A DNA stretch of 64,000 nucleotides from Ralstonia sp. A12 (GCF_000801955.1 NZ_JSZO01000003.1:124001-188000); one strand, 5' to 3'; counted from the first letter of the stretch, positions 46,656 through 55,410 are shown. The notes: generated by a model from the letters alone, not told the origin. Made by a program: numbers and translations.

Positions 46656-47327
46656 ATGGCACGCATGAAATTCATCTGTGACAGCGAGCGCTGCATCGAA
46701 TGCAACGCCTGCGCCACGGCCTGCAAGAACGAGAACGAGGTGCCTTGGGGCGTGAACCGGCGCCGCGTGGTCACCATCAACGACGGCATGATCGGCGCGG
46801 AAAAATCCATCTCCGTGGCGTGCATGCATTGCTCCGACGCGCCGTGCATGGCGGTTTGCCCGGTCGATTGCTTCTACCGTACCGAAGACGGCGTGGTGCT
46901 GCACGACAAGGACGTCTGCATCGGCTGCGGCTACTGCTCGTATGCCTGCCCGTTCGGCGCGCCGCAGTTCCCGAGCCAGGGCACCTTTGGCGTGCGCGGC
47001 AAGATGGACAAATGCACGTTCTGCTCGGGCGGCCCGGAGAAGAACGGCAGCGAGGAAGAGTTCGAGAAGTACGGCCGCAATCGCCTGGCCGAAGGCAAGT
47101 TGCCGCTGTGCGCGGAGATGTGCTCGACCAAGGCGCTGCTCGGCGGCGACGGCGATGTGATTTCCGACATTCTGCGTAACCGGGTAATGAAGCGCGGGAA
47201 GGGCGCGGAGCTATTCGGGTGGGGCACGGCTTACGGCGGTGCCGGCAAGAGCGCCCAGGCCGCGCCTGCTGCACCGGCGCAGGTGGAGCCTGCCAAGCCG
47301 GAAACGCCTACCTCCGGAGCGTACTAG
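46656..47327 (+). CDS. fdhB: Formate dehydrogenase iron-sulfur beta subunit
   Basis: The 223-residue protein binds four 4Fe-4S clusters: CIECNACATACKNE, CMHCSDAPCMAVCP, CIGCGYCSYACPFG and CTFC...CAEMC are all visible. It carries electrons from the alpha subunit to the cytochrome b subunit. It has no C-terminal membrane helix, unlike FdnH of E. coli, and ends in an alanine/proline-rich tail. GGGGAGC precedes the ATG. Export would be as a passenger of the alpha subunit's Tat signal. Confidence 0.94.
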   Translation: MARMKFICDSERCIECNACATACKNENEVPWGVNRRRVVTINDGMIGAEKSISVACMHCSDAPCMAVCPVDCFYRTEDGVVLHDKDVCIGCGYCSYACPFGAPQFPSQGTFGVRGKMDKCTFCSGGPEKNGSEEEFEKYGRNRLAEGKLPLCAEMCSTKALLGGDGDVISDILRNRVMKRGKGAELFGWGTAYGGAGKSAQAAPAAPAQVEPAKPETPTSGAY

Positions 47328-47329
47328 CC

Positions 47330-47566
47330 ATGAAAGCGATGCTGATCACGACGGCGCTCGTCGGCCTGGCCACGCTGGTAACCGGCTGCGGAGAGCGCGC
47401 GCAGACCGCCTTCGCCTCGCACCGCAAGGACGATGCACCCGCCTACAAGGGCGCGGAAGGCGATCCGTTCATGGCCAAGAACTGGACGCCCGGCGACCGC
47501 ACGAGCTGGGAGAACCAGATCCGCGCGCGCGGCCAGTACCAAAACGAGTACAACAAGACGCCGTGA
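47330..47566 (+). CDS. Small lipoprotein encoded between formate dehydrogenase beta and gamma
   Basis: The 78-residue protein has a signal peptide with lipobox LVTGC (Cys20), then a polar region with WTPGDRTSWENQIRARGQYQNEY. It starts 2 bases after the fdhB stop and is followed by fdhC within about 30 bases, so it is surely co-expressed. No known domain was recognised. It may anchor or stabilise the complex; this is inference. Confidence 0.7.
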   Translation: MKAMLITTALVGLATLVTGCGERAQTAFASHRKDDAPAYKGAEGDPFMAKNWTPGDRTSWENQIRARGQYQNEYNKTP

Positions 47567-47597
47567 CGCCATGACACGTACGAGCGGAGGTTCGTCC

Positions 47598-48758
47598 ATG
47601 GGCACTTCCTGGAAACACCTTGTGATGGCGGCGCTGCTTGGCGGCGTGGCGACGCTCGCCAGCGCGCAGCAGCCGGCCAGTGCGCCGGCCGCCAATGCAC
47701 CTGTGAACCCTGCTGTGCAGCCGGTGCAGCCATTCTCCAACATCGTTTCGGAGAACGTGTTCGACCTGCAGAAGCGCGACCTCGCCAAGGAGGCTCAGGA
47801 CCAGACCACGCGGCGCACCACTCAGCCCGGCAACAACGCCCCCGTCTGGCGCGAGGTGAATTCCGACCAGGCGCACTACGCCAGCATTCCCGGCCTGGAA
47901 GCCGGCGTGCTGATTCAGCGCACGGGGCAAAAGTGGCGGTTGTTCCGCAACGGCGTCATCACCGTGTGGGGCGGCTGGCTGGTGGTGTTGGTGCCGCTGA
48001 TCATTTTGGGTTTCTTTGCGTGGAAGGGGCAGATTCGCCTGAAGGCAACGCCTACCGGCCGCAAGATCGAACGCTTCACCCCTACCGAGCGCTATGTCCA
48101 CTGGACCATGGCCATCTCGTTCGTCACCCTGGGTGTGTCGGGCATCGCCATGCTGTGGGGTAAGCATTTCCTGCTGCCGATCATGGGTCACCAGTTGTTC
48201 GGCTGGCTGACGTATGTGCTGAAGAACTTGCACAACCTGGTCGGGCCGCTCTTCACCGTCAGCATCATCGTGGCGTTCGTGATGTGGGTGCGGGATAACC
48301 TGCCGCACCGCAGTGACCTGCAGTGGATGTTGAGCCTGGGCGGCATGTTTGCCGGCGAGCACGGTGCCGAGGTGCCGTCGCATCGCTTCAATGCGGGCGA
48401 AAAGCTCTGGTTCTGGGGCGGCCTTGTGGTGCTTGGGCTGGTTCTGTCAGCTTCGGGCTGGGTGCTCGACCGCATCGTTCCGGGCGTCGACTATTACCGC
48501 AGCACCATGCAACTGGCCGAGGTCATCCACGCCATCGCGGCGGTGGGCATGATCTGCATGTCGCTGGGCCACATCTATATGGGCACGATCGGGATGGAGG
48601 GCGCCTACCGTGCCATGCGCGACGGCTACGTCGACGAGGCCTGGGCCAAGGAGCACCACGAACTCTGGTACGACGACATCAAGGCCGGCAAGATTCCGGC
48701 GCAGCGCTCGCAGCCGCCCGCGCCACCAGCGCCGAGCGAGCAGCCCGCCAAAAGCTGA
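47598..48758 (+). CDS. fdhC: Formate dehydrogenase gamma subunit (cytochrome b556)
   Basis: The 386-residue protein has a signal peptide (to about residue 25), a periplasmic segment of about 85 residues, then five hydrophobic segments. Four form the heme b core: YVHWTMAISFVTLG, LHNLVGPLFTVSII, the LWFWGGLVVLGL stretch and VIHAIAAVGMICMSLGH. The histidines are candidate heme ligands. It passes electrons to quinone. ATG 47598 is preferred because GGAGG lies 7 bases before it; ATG 47571 would add nine residues. Confidence 0.9.
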   Translation: MGTSWKHLVMAALLGGVATLASAQQPASAPAANAPVNPAVQPVQPFSNIVSENVFDLQKRDLAKEAQDQTTRRTTQPGNNAPVWREVNSDQAHYASIPGLEAGVLIQRTGQKWRLFRNGVITVWGGWLVVLVPLIILGFFAWKGQIRLKATPTGRKIERFTPTERYVHWTMAISFVTLGVSGIAMLWGKHFLLPIMGHQLFGWLTYVLKNLHNLVGPLFTVSIIVAFVMWVRDNLPHRSDLQWMLSLGGMFAGEHGAEVPSHRFNAGEKLWFWGGLVVLGLVLSASGWVLDRIVPGVDYYRSTMQLAEVIHAIAAVGMICMSLGHIYMGTIGMEGAYRAMRDGYVDEAWAKEHHELWYDDIKAGKIPAQRSQPPAPPAPSEQPAKS

Positions 48759-48782
48759 CGGCATCGATTCAAGGAAACAACC

Positions 48783-49115
48783 ATGCATGCTTTCACGATG
48801 ACGCGCACGCTGGGTTTGACGCTGGCTGCCGCCATGCTGTGCCTCGCGAGCGGGCCGGCTGCGGCCAAGCTGCCAGCGCCGACCGAAGAACAGAAGGCCC
48901 AGGCCGATCTGGCGAAAGCCAAGGCAGCCTGGGGTGACAAGGTGACCGCATTCCAGACGTGCAAGGCGCAGGATCGGGTCGTGTCGGCTTATCAGGCCGG
49001 CGGCAAGGGCGCGCATACGCAGCCGGGCACGCCGTGCGCGGATCCGGGGCCTTTTGTGCCACCGGCGCCGGCCGCTACCGCGCCTGCGGCATCGGCCCCC
49101 GTTGCCAAAGGTTGA
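48783..49115 (+). CDS. Small exported protein downstream of fdhC, unknown function
   Basis: The 110-residue protein has a signal peptide ending near AAA-K (about residue 28), a helical stretch and exactly two cysteines beyond the signal (in FQTCKAQD and PGTPCADP) that could form a disulfide, then a proline/alanine-rich tail. No known domain was recognised. It follows fdhC by 24 bases with AAGGAAAC before the start. Role is unknown; position suggests a periplasmic accessory of the dehydrogenase. Confidence 0.62.
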   Translation: MHAFTMTRTLGLTLAAAMLCLASGPAAAKLPAPTEEQKAQADLAKAKAAWGDKVTAFQTCKAQDRVVSAYQAGGKGAHTQPGTPCADPGPFVPPAPAATAPAASAPVAKG

Positions 49116-49194
49116 CGCGGTGTCCATGTTGCGAGTTCATCATCCGGCAGTACAATCGTCCGCTCCCCGAGTGAACCCTGACTGGAGGTGACAC

Positions 49195-49737
49195 ATGAAG
49201 CAACTCGCGATTGGACTCGCCGTGATCGGCCTGATGGCCGGTTGTGCATCGAATACTGCGTCGACGGCCAAGGCGGCTGACTCGGCCATGGGCGCTTCGG
49301 CCGTGCTGGCGCCCAAGAGCGGCAGCACTGTGCAGGGCAGCGTGAAGCTGGCGCAGCAAGGCGACAATCGCGTTGCCATGGCCGTGGATATTTCCGGTCT
49401 GCCGGCCAACGGCATGTTCGGTTTCCACGTGCACGAGAAGGGCGACTGCTCCTCGGCCGATGGCATGAGCGCAGGCGGCCACTTCAACCCGACCGGCCAG
49501 CAGCATGGCGACCCGCGTAGCGGCGCGCACCATGCAGGTGACATCCCAATGCTGCAATCCGATGCCAACGGCAAGGCCGTCGGCTCGATCGTTCTTTCCG
49601 GCGTGACGCTGTCGCCCGGCCCGACCAGCCTGGTCGGCCATGCGCTGGTCGTGCATTCCGGCAAGGATGACTACGTAACCCAGCCCACCGGCAATTCCGG
49701 CGGGCGCATCGCCTGCGGCGTGATCGTGGCCAACTAA
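49195..49737 (+). CDS. sodC: Cu/Zn superoxide dismutase family lipoprotein
   Basis: The 180-residue protein has a lipobox (LMAGC, Cys17), then a SodC domain. Copper-ligand histidines appear in FHVHEKG, GGHFNP and GHALVVH; zinc ligands lie in the H...HHAGD stretch; two later cysteines (GDCSS, RIACG) fit the structural disulfide. It would remove superoxide in the periplasm. GGAGGTGA precedes the ATG. Its place between fdh genes and fdhD may be chance or protective for the exported metalloenzyme. A terminator follows. Confidence 0.9.
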   Translation: MKQLAIGLAVIGLMAGCASNTASTAKAADSAMGASAVLAPKSGSTVQGSVKLAQQGDNRVAMAVDISGLPANGMFGFHVHEKGDCSSADGMSAGGHFNPTGQQHGDPRSGAHHAGDIPMLQSDANGKAVGSIVLSGVTLSPGPTSLVGHALVVHSGKDDYVTQPTGNSGGRIACGVIVAN

Positions 49738-49785
49738 GCCGGTCCGCACTCGGCGCCTGTCTTCGGATGGGCGCCAGCCGCATGC

Positions 49786-49815
49786 AAATGCGCACGCCTG
49801 TCGTGCGCATTTTTA
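49786..49815 (+). terminator. Terminator after sodC
   Basis: AAATGCGCAC...GTGCGCATTT forms a 10-bp stem with a 7-base loop and ends in TTTTT. It lies only about 18 bases before fdhD, so fdhD probably has its own promoter or depends on read-through. Confidence 0.85.
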
Positions 49816-49832
49816 TTTGAACGAAGAGATTG

Positions 49833-50708
49833 ATGCCGCAGCGCCCTGAACTGACCAACGCTTCCGTCCCTCTGCTCGACGAGGTTGAAGTGCTCGACGA
49901 GCTAGGCCGCGCGCGCGAGGTCTACATTCCCGGCGAACGCCCGCTGACGGTCTACCTGGACAAGCGTGAACTCGTCACGTTGATGACGCTGGGCGGTGCG
50001 CCCGAAGCGCTTGTGCTCGGCTACCTGCGCAACCAGCGCCTGGTCAGCAGCGTCGAGGAGATCGCCGCCGTCCAAGTCGACTGGGAAACCGAATCCGCCG
50101 CTGTCACCACCCGCGCTGGCATTGCCGACCTGGACGAGAAGACCGCACGCCGCACCGTCACCACCGGTTGCGGACAGGGCACGGTGTTTGGCTCATTGAT
50201 GGACGAGATCGACGCCATCCACCTGCCGCCCGACGCGCGCATGTCACAAACCACGCTCTACCGCGTGATCGACACCATTCGGCTCCAGCAATCGATCTAC
50301 AAGCAGGCGGGCTCCGTGCACGGCTGTGCACTGTTCGATGCGCGCGGCGAGTTGCTGATCTTCATTGAAGACGTGGGCCGCCACAACGCTGTGGACGCCA
50401 TTGCCGGCCGCATGTGGCTCGACGGCATGGAGGGCGGCGACAAGATCTTCTACACCACCGGGCGCCTGACCTCCGAGATGGTCATCAAGGGCGCGCAGAT
50501 GGGCATTCCGTTCCTGCTGTCGCGCTCGGGCGTCACGCAGATGGGCTACCAGATGGCGCAGCAGGTCAACCTGAGCCTGTTCGCAAGGTGCACTGGCCGG
50601 CACTTTCTGCTCTACACCGGCCGTGACCGGTTTATCGCCGAGCCGGAGATGGCCAGCGTGGTCGGGCCGCGCGGCGAGCTGCCGCAGGCAGTGGGGGCAA
50701 ACCGCTGA
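49833..50708 (+). CDS. fdhD: Formate dehydrogenase sulfurtransferase FdhD
   Basis: The 291-residue FdhD protein passes sulfur from a cysteine desulfurase to the Mo cofactor of formate dehydrogenase. SVHGCALFD, EDVGRHNAVDA and FYTTGRLTSEMVIKGAQMG are family motifs. In the catalytic-loop position it has TTGCGQG with one cysteine, not the CxxC pair of E. coli FdhD. ATG 49833 is chosen over TTG 49830. It is separated from sodC by a terminator. Confidence 0.9.
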   Translation: MPQRPELTNASVPLLDEVEVLDELGRAREVYIPGERPLTVYLDKRELVTLMTLGGAPEALVLGYLRNQRLVSSVEEIAAVQVDWETESAAVTTRAGIADLDEKTARRTVTTGCGQGTVFGSLMDEIDAIHLPPDARMSQTTLYRVIDTIRLQQSIYKQAGSVHGCALFDARGELLIFIEDVGRHNAVDAIAGRMWLDGMEGGDKIFYTTGRLTSEMVIKGAQMGIPFLLSRSGVTQMGYQMAQQVNLSLFARCTGRHFLLYTGRDRFIAEPEMASVVGPRGELPQAVGANR

Positions 50709-50792
50709 TCCGGCCGATAAGGCCCAGGCAAGCCTCCGCCTGCCGCGGGGTTTTCCGTCACAGGTTTGGGAGTACAATCCGCGTTCCAAATT

Positions 50793-50816
50793 GGACCGAC
50801 GCGCGGACCGACGCGC
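50793..50816. repeat. Tandem 12-bp direct repeat upstream of dcd
   Basis: GGACCGACGCGC occurs twice head to tail without a mismatch. No other copy was seen in the window. Confidence 0.9.
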
Positions 50817-50837
50817 GGGCCCGGCCGCCGAAGTGAC

Positions 50838-50880
50838 CAAATGGGGACAGTTTTCGCACCGCGAAGCCTGCCCCCATTTG
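50838..50880 (+). promoter_or_regulatory. Leader hairpin of dcd
   Basis: CAAATGGGGACAG (50838-50850) pairs with CTGCCCCCATTTG (50868-50880) with one mismatch, and the loop holds a second stem TTCGC/GCGAA around ACC. The hairpin ends 17 bases before the dcd ATG. It may be a regulatory leader or a mobile-element remnant. Confidence 0.65.
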
Positions 50881-50897
50881 TTCATCCAAGGCATCCC

Positions 50898-51464
50898 ATG
50901 AGCATCAAATCCGACAAGTGGATCCGCCGTATGGCCGAGCAGCACGGCATGATCGAGCCGTTCGAGCCCGGTCAGGTGCGCGAGTCCGAAGGGCGCCGCA
51001 TCGTCTCCTACGGCACGTCGAGCTACGGCTACGACATCCGCTGCGCCGACGAATTCAAGATCTTCACCAACATCAACAGCACCATCGTCGATCCGAAGAA
51101 CTTCGACGAGAAGTCGTTTGTCGATTTCAAGGGCGATGTGTGCATCATCCCGCCGAACTCGTTCGCGCTGGCCCGCACGATGGAGTACTTCCGCATCCCG
51201 CGCACGGTGCTGACCGTGTGTCTGGGCAAGAGCACGTACGCGCGCTGCGGGATCATCGTCAACGTCACGCCGTTCGAGCCCGAGTGGGAGGGCTACGTGA
51301 CGCTGGAGTTCTCCAACACCACGCCGCTGCCCGCCAAGATCTACGCTGGCGAAGGCTGCGCGCAGGTGCTGTTCTTTGAAAGCGACGAGGAGTGCGAAAC
51401 CTCGTACAAGGACCGTGGCGGCAAGTACCAAGGCCAACACGGCGTCACGCTACCCAAGACCTAG
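50898..51464 (+). CDS. dcd: dCTP deaminase
   Basis: The 188-residue enzyme converts dCTP to dUTP, feeding dTMP synthesis. [29 protein letters not shown], the [12 protein letters not shown] region with the catalytic residues, and the C-terminal [14 protein letters not shown] match the family. AAGG lies before the ATG at 50898; a longer frame includes the leader hairpin and repeats and was rejected. It is followed 73 bases later by the decarboxylase gene. Confidence 0.95.
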   Translation: MSIKSDKWIRRMAEQHGMIEPFEPGQVRESEGRRIVSYGTSSYGYDIRCADEFKIFTNINSTIVDPKNFDEKSFVDFKGDVCIIPPNSFALARTMEYFRIPRTVLTVCLGKSTYARCGIIVNVTPFEPEWEGYVTLEFSNTTPLPAKIYAGEGCAQVLFFESDEECETSYKDRGGKYQGQHGVTLPKT

Positions 51465-51537
51465 TTTTTGTAGTCCGTTTCCGCGCGTTTAGGCGTATCC
51501 GGAGCGGTGCCTTTAGCTTCATCCATAAGGAACCACG

Positions 51538-53829
51538 ATGAAATTCCGCTTTCCCGTCATCATCATCGACGAGGACTTCCGCTCCGAGAACATCTCCGGG
51601 TCGGGCATTCGCGCACTGGCTCAGGCCATCGAGCAGGAAGGGATGGAGGTCACGGGCCTCACCAGCTATGGTGACCTGACCTCGTTCGCGCAGCAATCCA
51701 GCCGCGCGTCCACCTTCATCGTCTCGATTGACGACGACGAGTTCATCAACCCGGACAACGACAAGCCGGAACCGGAAGCGGTCGAGAACCTGCGCAGCTT
51801 CGTGGCCGAAGTGCGCCGCCGCAACGCCGACATCCCCATCTTCCTGTACGGCGAGACGCGCACCTCGCGCCACCTGCCGAACGACGTGCTGCGCGAGCTG
51901 CACGGCTTCATCCACATGTTCGAGGACACGCCCGAGTTCGTGGCCCGACACATCATCCGTGAAGCGCGCAACTATCTGGACTCGCTGCCGCCGCCGTTCT
52001 TCAAGGCGCTGATCGACTACGCGCAAGACAGCTCGTATTCGTGGCACTGCCCGGGGCACTCGGGCGGTGTGGCGTTTCTGAAGAGCCCGGTGGGTCAGGT
52101 GTTCCACCAGTTCTTTGGCGAGAACATGTTGCGCGCCGACGTCTGCAACGCGGTGGAAGAACTCGGCCAGCTGCTTGACCACACGGGCCCGGTGGCCGCG
52201 TCGGAGCGCAACGCCGCGCGCATCTTCGGTTCGGACCACATGTTCTTCGTGACCAACGGCACGTCGACGTCGAACAAGATGGTGTGGCACGCCAACGTGG
52301 CGCCCGGCGACATCGTGGTGGTGGACCGCAACTGCCACAAGTCGATCCTGCACGCGATCATGATGACGGGCGCGATTCCCGTGTTCCTGATGCCGACGCG
52401 CAACCACTTCGGCATCATCGGCCCGATCCCGAAGAGCGAGTTCGAGCCGGAAACAATCGCCAAGAAGATCGCCGATCACCCGTTCGCCAGCCAGGCCAAG
52501 AACAAGAAGCCGCGCATCCTGACCATCACGCAGGGTACGTACGACGGCGTGCTGTACAACGCCGAGATGATCAAGAACATGCTGTCGACCGAAATCGACA
52601 CGCTGCACTTTGACGAGGCGTGGCTGCCGCACGCGTCGTTCCACCCGTTCTACGAGGACATGCACGCCATCGGCCACGGCCGCGCGCGCAGCAAGGATGC
52701 GCTGGTGTTCGCCACGCAGAGCACGCACAAGCTGCTGGCCGGTCTGTCGCAGGCCTCGCAGATCCTCGTGCAGGATTCCGAGACGCGCAAGCTCGATACG
52801 TATCGCTTCAACGAGGCGTATCTGATGCACACGTCGACGAGCCCGCAGTACTCGATCATTGCCTCGTGCGACGTGGCCGCGGCGATGATGGAAGCGCCGG
52901 GCGGCACCGCACTGGTGGAAGAGAGCATTGCCGAGGCGCTGGATTTCCGCCGCGCGATGCGCAAGGTGGAGCAGGAATACGTGCGCACGAACGGCGCGAA
53001 TGGTGGAAACAGCGGCCGCGGCGACGACTGGTGGTTCAAGGTCTGGGGCCCGAACGACCTGTCGGACGAAGGCATCGAAGAGCGCGAAGCGTGGATGCTC
53101 AAGGCCAACGAGCGCTGGCATGGTTTCGGCAACCTGGCCGAAGACTTCAACCTGCTCGACCCGATCAAGGCCACCATCATCACCCCGGGCCTGGACGTGG
53201 ACGGCAAGTTCAGCGACTCGGGCATCCCGGCGGCCATCGTCACGCGCTACCTGGCCGAGCACGGCATCATCGTCGAGAAGACCGGGCTGTATTCGTTCTT
53301 CATCATGTTCACCATCGGCATCACCAAGGGCCGCTGGAACTCGCTGGTGACCGAGCTGCAGCAGTTCAAGGACGACTACGACAACAACCAGCCGCTGTGG
53401 CGCGTGTTGCCGGAGTTCGTGCGCCAGTTCCCGCAGTACGAGCGCATCGGCCTGCGCGAGCTGTGCGACAGCATCCACAGCGTCTACCAGGCCAACGACG
53501 TGGCCCGCGTGACGACCGAGATGTACCTGTCGAACATGGAAGTGGCGATGAAGCCGTCGGACGCCTGGGCCAAGATGGCGCACCGCGAGACCGAGCGCGT
53601 GGCCATCGACGACCTGGAAGGCCGCATCACCGCCATCCTGCTGACGCCGTATCCGCCGGGCATTCCGCTGCTGATTCCGGGCGAGCGCTTCAACAAGACG
53701 ATCGTGCAGTACCTGCAGTTCGCGCGTGAGTTCAACAAGCTGTTCCCGGGCTTCGAGACGGACATCCACGGGCTGGTGGAAGAGGAAATCGACGGCAAGG
53801 TGGGGTATTTCGTCGACTGCGTGCGATAA
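51538..53829 (+). CDS. Orn/Lys/Arg decarboxylase, large PLP-dependent type
   Basis: The 763-residue protein has an N-terminal wing domain resembling a response-regulator receiver (to about residue 135), then the fold I PLP domain with WHCPGHSGGVAF, FDEAWLPHASF and STHKLLAGLSQAS, where Lys398 would bind PLP, and a C-terminal domain. The layout is that of AdiA/CadA/SpeC decarboxylases that make agmatine, cadaverine or putrescine; the substrate cannot be read from motifs. Family members are called arginine/lysine/ornithine decarboxylase. TAAGGAAC precedes the ATG. No antiporter gene adjoins it, unlike acid-resistance operons. Confidence 0.88.
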   Translation: MKFRFPVIIIDEDFRSENISGSGIRALAQAIEQEGMEVTGLTSYGDLTSFAQQSSRASTFIVSIDDDEFINPDNDKPEPEAVENLRSFVAEVRRRNADIPIFLYGETRTSRHLPNDVLRELHGFIHMFEDTPEFVARHIIREARNYLDSLPPPFFKALIDYAQDSSYSWHCPGHSGGVAFLKSPVGQVFHQFFGENMLRADVCNAVEELGQLLDHTGPVAASERNAARIFGSDHMFFVTNGTSTSNKMVWHANVAPGDIVVVDRNCHKSILHAIMMTGAIPVFLMPTRNHFGIIGPIPKSEFEPETIAKKIADHPFASQAKNKKPRILTITQGTYDGVLYNAEMIKNMLSTEIDTLHFDEAWLPHASFHPFYEDMHAIGHGRARSKDALVFATQSTHKLLAGLSQASQILVQDSETRKLDTYRFNEAYLMHTSTSPQYSIIASCDVAAAMMEAPGGTALVEESIAEALDFRRAMRKVEQEYVRTNGANGGNSGRGDDWWFKVWGPNDLSDEGIEEREAWMLKANERWHGFGNLAEDFNLLDPIKATIITPGLDVDGKFSDSGIPAAIVTRYLAEHGIIVEKTGLYSFFIMFTIGITKGRWNSLVTELQQFKDDYDNNQPLWRVLPEFVRQFPQYERIGLRELCDSIHSVYQANDVARVTTEMYLSNMEVAMKPSDAWAKMAHRETERVAIDDLEGRITAILLTPYPPGIPLLIPGERFNKTIVQYLQFAREFNKLFPGFETDIHGLVEEEIDGKVGYFVDCVR

Positions 53830-53847
53830 GTTCTAGCCGCACAAAGC

Positions 53848-53880
53848 AAAACGCCGCGCTGATTACAGCGCGGCGTTTTT
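53848..53880. terminator. Bidirectional terminator between the decarboxylase and argH
   Basis: AAAACGCCGCGCT...AGCGCGGCGTTTTT forms a 13-bp stem with a 6-base loop. The A- and T-tails serve both convergent genes. Confidence 0.92.
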
Positions 53881-53899
53881 GTTTGAAGCGTGCGGCGAG

Positions 53900-55315
53900 T
53901 TATTCAGCCAATGCAGCGCGTGCAAACGCGATGGCTTGCTTCACCTGCTCCGGCGCCGTCCCGCCAATGTGGTTGCGCGAAGCGACCGAGCCTTCCAGTG
54001 TCAGCACGGCGTGCACGTCGTCGCTGATCAGGTCGGACTTGTCGCCCAGGCCGCAGATGTCGCGCAGTTGCGCAACCGACAGGTCGGCCAGATCGCAGCG
54101 CAGGTCGTCGCAGGCGCGCACCGCATGGGCCACGGCTTCGTGTGCATCACGGAAGGGCAGGCCGCGCTTGACCAGGTAGTCGGCCAGGTCGGTGGCGGTG
54201 GCGTAGCCCTGCAGTGCGGCGGCCCGCATTGCGTCGGCCTTGACGGTGATGCCCGTCGCCATGTCGGCAAAGATGCGCAGCGTGTCGACCACGGTATCCA
54301 CGGTGTCGAACAGCGGTTCCTTGTCTTCCTGGTTGTCTTTGTTGTAGGCCAGCGGCTGGCCCTTCATCAGCGTGAGCAGGCTGATCAGGTGGCCGTTGAC
54401 GCGGCCGGTCTTGCCGCGCGCCAGTTCGGGCACGTCGGGGTTCTTCTTCTGCGGCATGATCGAGCTGCCGGTGCAGAAGCGGTCCGCAATATCGATAAAG
54501 CCCACGCGCGGGCTCATCCACAGCACCAGCTCTTCAGAGAAGCGCGAGATGTGCGTCATGACGAGTGCGGCGGCGGCGCAGAATTCGATGGCGAAGTCGC
54601 GGTCGGATACGGCATCCAGCGAGTTGCGGCACACGCCGTCAAAGCCGAGTTGCTGCGCGACGAATTCGCGGTCGATCGGGTAGCTCGTGCCGGCCAGCGC
54701 GGCAGCGCCCAGCGGCAGGCGGTTGACGCGCTTGCGGGCGTCGAGCATGCGCTCGGTGTCGCGCGTGAACATCTCGACATAGGCCAGCAGGTGGTGGCCG
54801 AACACGACCGGTTGCGCGACCTGCAGGTGCGTGAAGCCCGGGACGATGGTGTTGGTGTGCTGCTCGGCCAGGTCCAGCAGCGCGCCGCGCAGGGCCTTGA
54901 GCAGACCGACGATGTTGTCGATCTCGCTGCGCAGCCACAGGCGGATGTCGGTGGCAACCTGATCGTTGCGCGAGCGGCCGGTGTGCAGACGCTTGCCGGC
55001 GTCGCCCGCCATGGCGGTCAGGCGCGCTTCGATGTTCAGGTGCACGTCTTCCAGGTCCAGCTTCCACTCGAACGTGCCGGCTTCGATCTCCTGGCGGATC
55101 TGCGCCATGCCTTTTTCGATGGCGGCGCGGTCGGCTTCGGCGATGATGCCCTGCTTGGCGAGCATGGCCGCGTGCGCGAGCGAGCCCTGGATGTCGAACA
55201 GCGCGAGGCGCTTGTCGAAGAACACCGACGCGGTATAGCGCTTGACGAGATCGGACACTGGCTCGTTAAAGCGGGCGGACCACGCTTCGGCCTTCTTGGC
55301 GAGTTGGGAGGTCAT
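53900..55315 (-). CDS. argH: Argininosuccinate lyase ArgH
   Basis: The 471-residue enzyme splits argininosuccinate into arginine and fumarate, the last step of arginine synthesis. The fumarase-superfamily signature [12 protein letters not shown] with the catalytic serine loop, [13 protein letters not shown] and [10 protein letters not shown] are present. The ATG at 55315 ([12 protein letters not shown]) follows CCTCCAGC-type sequence without a clear Shine-Dalgarno; the TTG at 55378 is rejected. It lies opposite a possible arginine decarboxylase. Confidence 0.95.
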   Translation of the reverse strand: MTSQLAKKAEAWSARFNEPVSDLVKRYTASVFFDKRLALFDIQGSLAHAAMLAKQGIIAEADRAAIEKGMAQIRQEIEAGTFEWKLDLEDVHLNIEARLTAMAGDAGKRLHTGRSRNDQVATDIRLWLRSEIDNIVGLLKALRGALLDLAEQHTNTIVPGFTHLQVAQPVVFGHHLLAYVEMFTRDTERMLDARKRVNRLPLGAAALAGTSYPIDREFVAQQLGFDGVCRNSLDAVSDRDFAIEFCAAAALVMTHISRFSEELVLWMSPRVGFIDIADRFCTGSSIMPQKKNPDVPELARGKTGRVNGHLISLLTLMKGQPLAYNKDNQEDKEPLFDTVDTVVDTLRIFADMATGITVKADAMRAAALQGYATATDLADYLVKRGLPFRDAHEAVAHAVRACDDLRCDLADLSVAQLRDICGLGDKSDLISDDVHAVLTLEGSVASRNHIGGTAPEQVKQAIAFARAALAE

Positions 55316-55410
55316 GTGCGGACAGCTGGAGGAGGGCGGCCGGCGAAGGGTGCCAGCCGCAAATTCAGGAAACCGCAATTATATCGTCCGCCGGGGCCTT
55401 CGGCCCGTGG

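Noticed and set aside
51445-53769. 774-codon ORF antisense to the decarboxylase
   Set aside because: Almost complete overlap with a gene that has PLP motifs; Val/Leu/Arg/His-rich shadow without motifs.
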